A DNA stretch of 64,000 nucleotides from Polynucleobacter sp. AP-Nino-20-G2 (GTDB taxonomy: Bacteria > Pseudomonadota > Gammaproteobacteria > Burkholderiales > Burkholderiaceae). A model generated the notes under the pieces. That model worked only from the letters and a program-made list of their open reading frames with translations, ran no database searches and was not told the origin of the DNA. Of this stretch, positions 60,018-64,000 are shown one piece after another; position 1 is the stretch's first letter; every line of letters starts with the position of its first letter. The position numbers and the translations under genes are program-made. The stretch spans positions 62,001 through 126,000 of the forward strand of contig NZ_CP061313.1 of assembly GCF_018688235.1 (NCBI RefSeq), written 5' to 3'.

Positions 60018-60075
60018 AAATTCTTATTACATGTAACATTTTATTGAATTAATACATTACATGTAATAAGAATTT
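60018..60075 (-). promoter_or_regulatory. Toxin-antitoxin promoter framed by a 19-bp inverted repeat
   Basis: AAATTCTTATTACATGTAA (60018-60036) and its perfect reverse complement (60057-60075) are separated by 20 bp. Each arm contains the palindrome TTACATGTAA, with centres 30 bp apart, about three helical turns. On the minus strand TTACAT (60066-60061) is a -35 box and TAAAAT (60043-60038) a -10 box at 17 bp spacing, so one arm covers the -35 and the other the start site near 60031. This fits an autoregulatory operator. The outer arm reaches the ung stop codon. Confidence 0.75.
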
Positions 60076-60844
60076 AATTCCTTGGGCTGAACAAGTTCTT
60101 TTCATGGGCTTGAGACTGACTTACCCATTGAATGGGAGTTTTCTGATGTTCCAGTAGCCACTCATTTGCCTTGGTGAAGTGCCCACAACTGGCCGTTCCG
60201 CCGGGTTGTAAGAAGGGTTGATTGGTTTTGTAAACGCCCAGTCCGGATGGGTGGGAAGACTGCAAGATCAATTGATTGGTCCCTACCTCAATTAGCGGTA
60301 ATTTGGACTGCGCATGCCCTCCCCAAAGCATCCAAACTAAATGGGGCTTTTGTAGTGCAAGGGAGCTAATCAAGCGATCAATCAGAGGTTTCCAACCTAA
60401 ATTAGTGTGGCTACCCGCCTCGCCCAATTTAACGCTGAGAGCAGTGTTCAGAAGCAATACACCTTGCTTGGCCCAGTCATACAGATCTCCGTTAGGAAGG
60501 ACGCCAAAACCCTCCAAAGCAAGTGCTTTGGTGATGTTTCGTAAGGAGCTGGGAAATGCTCGGGAGTTCGTGGGAATATTGCCAGGAATAGAGAAGGCCA
60601 ACCCTTGTGCGAGGCCAGGAGAGTGATATGGATCTTGTCCCAAAATCACAACTTTCACTTGGTCGAGCGGGGTTAGAGAAAACGCTTTGAAAAAATTCTG
60701 CGGCTCTGGTCTGATGCATTCTGGATGTTGGCTTAATTGCACCTGCAGATTGTTTTGCAAAGCAAGCCAGTCCTTGGACTCGAAATAGTCACCCAAAAGC
60801 ACACGCCAGTCCTCTGGGATATCTTGTGCTGAGAAGGCTTGCAT
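60074..60844 (-). CDS. ung: Uracil-DNA glycosylase
   Basis: A 256-residue family 1 enzyme that excises uracil from DNA. Visible: VVILGQDPYHSPGLAQGLAFS with the catalytic Asp and Tyr, VLLLNTALSVKLGEAGSH, WMLWGGHAQSK, and the leucine-loop region ILQSSHPSGLGVY with the catalytic His. The start ATG overlaps the M61 peptidase stop by one base (TAATG). The stop codon is shared with one arm of the toxin-antitoxin operator, which suggests the pair was inserted just behind ung. Confidence 0.97.
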   Translation of the reverse strand: MQAFSAQDIPEDWRVLLGDYFESKDWLALQNNLQVQLSQHPECIRPEPQNFFKAFSLTPLDQVKVVILGQDPYHSPGLAQGLAFSIPGNIPTNSRAFPSSLRNITKALALEGFGVLPNGDLYDWAKQGVLLLNTALSVKLGEAGSHTNLGWKPLIDRLISSLALQKPHLVWMLWGGHAQSKLPLIEVGTNQLILQSSHPSGLGVYKTNQPFLQPGGTASCGHFTKANEWLLEHQKTPIQWVSQSQAHEKNLFSPRN

Positions 60845-62628
60845 TACTCGGTTGGTATGAGGCTGTATTGAGCTGGCATTTGACTTGCCTCAAGGATGGT
60901 CATGCATTCATGCTCAAGATCATCCCTGTAAAAGGAGATTGTGAGAACCTCACCAATAACCAAGCTAGACAAGACCTTATTCCAGCGGGTAGCAGTAATG
61001 CGTTGACCATTAATACTGGCAAGTAGGTCGCCTGGTGCTAGGCCAGCAATTTGTGCGGCGCCGCCATCAAGCACGTGAGTCACTTTGAGCCAGCCATTTA
61101 CTTCAGTGTGTCGCATACCAAGTTGCAACTTAATTTGATCAAGCTTAGATTGTTGCTTCGGTTTAACCGAAATATATTTGTGGTTAAACCATTTTTGCAA
61201 AGGGATATCTTCATTACCAAAAATATATTTGGCTTTAAAGGTGCTCCAAGTCTTCGCAAATTCACTGCCGAGTAATTGCGATATAAGAATATCTAAGCCA
61301 TCTTCGGCAATCCCATCCAAGGTGACTCCATGCGTCTGCCAGATAAGACGCATTAGGTCATCAAGAGACTTGCGATCATGGCTAAAGGCTCGAATGTTTA
61401 GATCAAGACCCAGTGCGAGCAGGGCACCTTTACCGTAATAACTCACGACAGCATTAGGCGTGTTTTCATCCGATTGGTAATACTTAGTCCAAGCATCAAA
61501 TGAGCTATCAGCTAGGCTCTGCTTGAGTCTGCCAGGGCCACGCAAAATGCCGTTCCAATTATTGGCAACAAGCTTGAGATAGGTTTTGAGATCAATGCGC
61601 CCGCTACGAAAGAGTTGTAGATCATCGTAGTAACTTGTGAAGCCTTCAAACAACCATAGCAAGCGCGTGTGGTTTCTACGATCAAGATGATAGGGTTGGA
61701 ACGCTTTGGGTTGAATGCGCTTTACTAACCATGCATGAAAATATTCATGACTACATAGACCCAAGAATTCACGATACGCAGTTTCATCTAAAGGCGTATT
61801 GAGTTGTGGAATCTGATCACGACGGCAAAGTAAGGCGGTGCTATCGCGATGCTCTAGTCCGCCGTAACCAGCAAGAACAGCATTGACTAAAAATAAGTAA
61901 TTTTGAAATGGTGCCCGGTTGGATTGAGGCTCAAACAGATGAATGGTGCTATCGCAGATAGCGCGAAGGTCTACCGCAAGACGTTGTAGATCCACTTCAT
62001 GAATACACCCCTGAATAGCCATGCTGTGTGAAACGCCGTGCGATTTCCAGTGTGCAATCTGAAAATCTCCCATTGCAACTGGGTGATCTAAAAGATCATC
62101 ATAATTTTTGGCCAAATAAAACCCATAGCCATCCGAGTCAACCTTTACGGACCGCAAGCCAGTCTGCACGGTCCAGTGAATGGTGGATGCCTCCTTTGGC
62201 GGAATGAGGATGAGGGCACAAGGTAAATACTCTTGCCCCTTCACCGCTAAACATAAGCTGCTGGGATTAAAAAATGCGCGCTCTGTATCGAGATAGGCTG
62301 CGCGTACTGAAGAATCAAAGGCATAAATCGTAGTCAGCACTTCAACAGGCCCAGCAAGCTTAGGTAGTCGCCACTGATCATTGTCAATGCGCTCTAGGTC
62401 CAGTTTTTGCTGGGGATTCTCAAGCGCATACGCTTCAATGGTTTCAATTTGCTTGCTGAAATCGCGAATCAAATAGCTTCCTGGAATCCATGCAGGCATT
62501 TGCACAATTTGCCCTGTCGGCAGTGGATTCTCAATTCGGAGTTTGACGTGAAAGCGATGCCCACGCAAATCTTCCTGCCAAACAGTGTATTGAATCGCGG
62601 GTAAATCTGATGTCTGGATATCGTTCAT
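60844..62628 (-). CDS. M61-family metallopeptidase with PDZ domain
   Basis: A 594-residue protein of the M61 (glycyl aminopeptidase-like) family. Visible: N-terminal beta domain (IQYTVWQEDLRGHRFHVKLRI and PAWIPGSYLIRDFSKQIE), the zinc motif HEYFHAWLVKRI (about 294-298 for HEYFH) with a downstream Glu in LWLFEGFTSYYDDL, and a C-terminal PDZ domain (about 515-580: VTHVLDGGAAQIAGLAPGDLLASINGQRI). No clear signal peptide, so it is probably cytoplasmic. The substrate is unknown. It precedes ung with a one-base overlap and follows dsbC. Confidence 0.93.
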   Translation of the reverse strand: MNDIQTSDLPAIQYTVWQEDLRGHRFHVKLRIENPLPTGQIVQMPAWIPGSYLIRDFSKQIETIEAYALENPQQKLDLERIDNDQWRLPKLAGPVEVLTTIYAFDSSVRAAYLDTERAFFNPSSLCLAVKGQEYLPCALILIPPKEASTIHWTVQTGLRSVKVDSDGYGFYLAKNYDDLLDHPVAMGDFQIAHWKSHGVSHSMAIQGCIHEVDLQRLAVDLRAICDSTIHLFEPQSNRAPFQNYLFLVNAVLAGYGGLEHRDSTALLCRRDQIPQLNTPLDETAYREFLGLCSHEYFHAWLVKRIQPKAFQPYHLDRRNHTRLLWLFEGFTSYYDDLQLFRSGRIDLKTYLKLVANNWNGILRGPGRLKQSLADSSFDAWTKYYQSDENTPNAVVSYYGKGALLALGLDLNIRAFSHDRKSLDDLMRLIWQTHGVTLDGIAEDGLDILISQLLGSEFAKTWSTFKAKYIFGNEDIPLQKWFNHKYISVKPKQQSKLDQIKLQLGMRHTEVNGWLKVTHVLDGGAAQIAGLAPGDLLASINGQRITATRWNKVLSSLVIGEVLTISFYRDDLEHECMTILEASQMPAQYSLIPTE

Positions 62629-62634
62629 ATCAAT

Positions 62635-63351
62635 TTATTTGATGCTACTAAACTTCTTTTCAATATCGCTGATTTGAACTGCGCCTGGGAAGCGACTGCC
62701 ATCCGTGAAGAAGAGGGTGGGCGTTCCAGTGATTCCATAGGTTTTGGCAAAAGCCATGTTCTTATCTAGTGGCGTAGTGCAATCACTTTTTCCACTAGGA
62801 GCAATGCCGTTCACCATCCAATCGATATATGCCTTCTGGGGATCTGCGGAGCACCAAATCTGTTTTGACTTCATCGCAGAATCTGCAGACAAAATAGGAA
62901 TAAGGTAGGTGTAGATAGTGACGTTATCTAATTGCTGCAGAGATTTTTCTAGTCGCTTGCAGTAACCGCAATTGGGATCTGAAAATACCGCCAATTGCCT
63001 ACTGCCATTGCCACGTACAGTTTTGAAAGCATTGGTCGGCGAAAGTTCAGACCATTTAATGCGATTGAGGTCAGCATGTCTCTGTTCGGTAATATTTTTA
63101 CCGGTGGCAAGTTCCACAATCTCACCCTGAATTAAATACTTGCTATTCGCATCGGTATAAAAAACATCGTTGCCCACCAGCACCTCATATATGCCAGAGA
63201 TAGGAGATGCCGTCACACTTTTAATTTTAGTGTTTGCACCAATCTTCTTTTGTAATTCGGTCCTGATTTGTTGCTCAGATTGCGCATGAGCAATGCCGCT
63301 AGCCAAGAAGCTGATACAAGCAAGTGAGATTGCCAAAAATAATTTATTCAA
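62635..63351 (-). CDS. dsbC: Periplasmic disulfide isomerase DsbC
   Basis: A protein of about 238 residues with a signal peptide (NKLFLAISLACISFLASGIAHA), a DsbC-type N-terminal dimerisation domain (EQQIRTELQKKIGANTKIKSVTASPISGIYEVLVGNDVFYTD), and a thioredoxin-fold domain with the active site CGYC in DPNCGYCKRLEKSL and the cis-Pro in TGTPTLFF. DsbD, encoded at 9.5 kb, should keep it reduced. The start is a TTG: 63351 (preferred, compact signal peptide) or 63357. It overlaps the 3' end of the upstream hydroxylase gene. Confidence 0.93.
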   Translation of the reverse strand: MNKLFLAISLACISFLASGIAHAQSEQQIRTELQKKIGANTKIKSVTASPISGIYEVLVGNDVFYTDANSKYLIQGEIVELATGKNITEQRHADLNRIKWSELSPTNAFKTVRGNGSRQLAVFSDPNCGYCKRLEKSLQQLDNVTIYTYLIPILSADSAMKSKQIWCSADPQKAYIDWMVNGIAPSGKSDCTTPLDKNMAFAKTYGITGTPTLFFTDGSRFPGAVQISDIEKKFSSIK

Positions 63352-64000
63352 AATCAATATCCCCTAGGGCGCGTTCAATTAAGCGCCGCTTCATAAAATG
63401 ACTGCGATTGACGATGCCCAAACCCCAATTTCTTAATTGTCGTTCGGTGCTGCTGGTGGCTGAGAAGAGCTTTTTCAGTTTGTCCGTCACCCAAAGAAGC
63501 GCGCTAGTATCACCTTGGCGTTGACGCTCATAGCGACGCAATAGAACTTTGTCATTTGCTTGCCTAAAAGATTCTCGTTTACCCAAAATATTGAGTAGTG
63601 TTGTGACATCTCTTAAGCCCAAATTTAAGCCTTGCCCAGCCAGTGGATGCATGACATGGGCGGCATCACCAATCAAAACCACTTTTGGATTTTCTTCTGG
63701 CCCAATAAAACGATTGGCCCGAATTCTTCTTAATGGAAATGTGGCTGGTGCTGAGTTCAGTGTGAGAGCTCCCAGTTGTTTGATGATGGCGCCATCCGCT
63801 ATGTTGGACAGTCTTTGAGTCCAAGTAGCTTGATCTAGTTTGATCAGCTCCGCCGCATTTTCTAGCGAAGTCGACCACACCATGGAGACTTGTTGATTCG
63901 GCAATGGGAGCATGGCAACGATGTCTCCCCCAGGCAAAAACCACTGATAGGCAGTTTCTAAATGGGCGCGTGTGCAAACCCAATTAGCAACTACAGCATT
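63344..64000 (-). CDS. FAD-dependent UbiH/VisC-type hydroxylase (3' part only)
   Basis: The C-terminal 218 residues of a flavoprotein monooxygenase of the UbiH/UbiF/VisC/Coq6 family; its 5' part lies beyond the window. Visible: YQWFLPGGDIVAMLPLP near the edge, SMVWSTSLENA, the second FAD motif in PKVVLIGDAAHVMHPLAGQGLNLGLRDV, and the C-terminal NRSHFMKRRLIERAL. These enzymes add hydroxyl groups to the ubiquinone ring, which would suit the bc1 chain in this window. The specific ring position cannot be assigned. Confidence 0.92.
   Translation of the reverse strand, partial: NAVVANWVCTRAHLETAYQWFLPGGDIVAMLPLPNQQVSMVWSTSLENAAELIKLDQATWTQRLSNIADGAIIKQLGALTLNSAPATFPLRRIRANRFIGPEENPKVVLIGDAAHVMHPLAGQGLNLGLRDVTTLLNILGKRESFRQANDKVLLRRYERQRQGDTSALLWVTDKLKKLFSATSSTERQLRNWGLGIVNRSHFMKRRLIERALGDIDFE

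Noticed and set aside
63344..64000. Possible truncated or broken hydroxylase
   Set aside because: The frame is open to the window edge, so the missing N-terminus is a window effect, not a pseudogene.
1..64000. CRISPR arrays, prophage, integrative elements, rRNA operons
   Set aside because: No regularly spaced repeats, phage structural genes, integrases or rRNA sequence were seen; the only RNA gene found is one tRNA-Thr.

Overview
The window is a gene-dense stretch of a betaproteobacterial chromosome. It is most likely Polynucleobacter or a close relative in the Burkholderiaceae. The evidence is the moderate G+C content, the unbroken S10/spc/alpha ribosomal protein cluster, a Burkholderia-type trimeric porin, petABC followed by sspA-sspB, a his cluster followed by a HIT protein and tatABC, and mla genes feeding into ibaG-murA-hisG. 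This assignment is made by recognition of gene order and protein sequences, not by a database search. Nearly all of the window is housekeeping; accessory DNA is limited to a RAYT-type transposase and a MazEF-like toxin-antitoxin pair.

Layout. 1-9.1 kb: end of rpsQ, then rplN-rplX-rplE-rpsN-rpsH-rplF-rplR-rpsE-rpmD-rplO-secY-infA-rpmJ and rpsM-rpsK-rpsD-rpoA-rplQ, with a structured leader and good promoter before rplN, a second structured leader before rpsD, and a UUCG-loop terminator after rplQ. 9.2-13.8 kb: cutA-dsbD facing hemB-engB, then a dihaem cytochrome c. 13.8-19.3 kb: on the minus strand lptM-lysA, and a short PilQ-like secretin locus followed by aroK-aroB; cyaY is on the plus strand. 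19.3-28.9 kb: PBP1A, a RAYT transposase with a palindrome, and glutamate synthase gltB-gltD. 28.9-36 kb: mlaFED-mlaA-mlaCB, an ABC-2 exporter, ibaG and murA. 36-44.9 kb: hisG-hisD, an inverted hisC, hisB-hisH-hisA-hisF-hisI-hisE, a HIT protein and tatABC. 44.9-48.6 kb: a Sel1-repeat protein, a porin and mscL. 48.7-52.8 kb: the cytochrome bc1 complex petABC, sspA-sspB and tRNA-Thr. 52.9-64 kb, mostly minus strand: an MHS-family transporter, rmuC, grxD, prmC-prfA-hemA, a small membrane protein, the toxin-antitoxin pair, ung, an M61 peptidase, dsbC and the end of a UbiH-type hydroxylase.

How it works together. The first 9 kb makes ribosomes, the Sec channel and the RNA polymerase alpha subunit. 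Several later groups serve the envelope: DsbD with DsbC (periplasmic disulfide chemistry), LptM, Mla, MurA, PBP1A, Tat, the porin and MscL. The Tat genes suit the Rieske protein, which carries a double-arginine-like N-terminus, and hemA/hemB supply haem for the cytochromes.

Items most worth a second look: the reduced pilQ locus, which lacks recognisable pilM/N/O/P; the toxin-antitoxin promoter boxed by a perfect 19-bp inverted repeat; hisC inverted inside an otherwise co-directional his cluster; the RAYT gene with its 11-bp palindrome beside the gltB promoter; leader structures before rplN and rpsD; a possibly leaderless mrcA; and stop codons buried in inverted repeats at convergent gene ends. 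I did not find a clearly new multi-gene system. All promoters, terminators and operators are by-eye calls.
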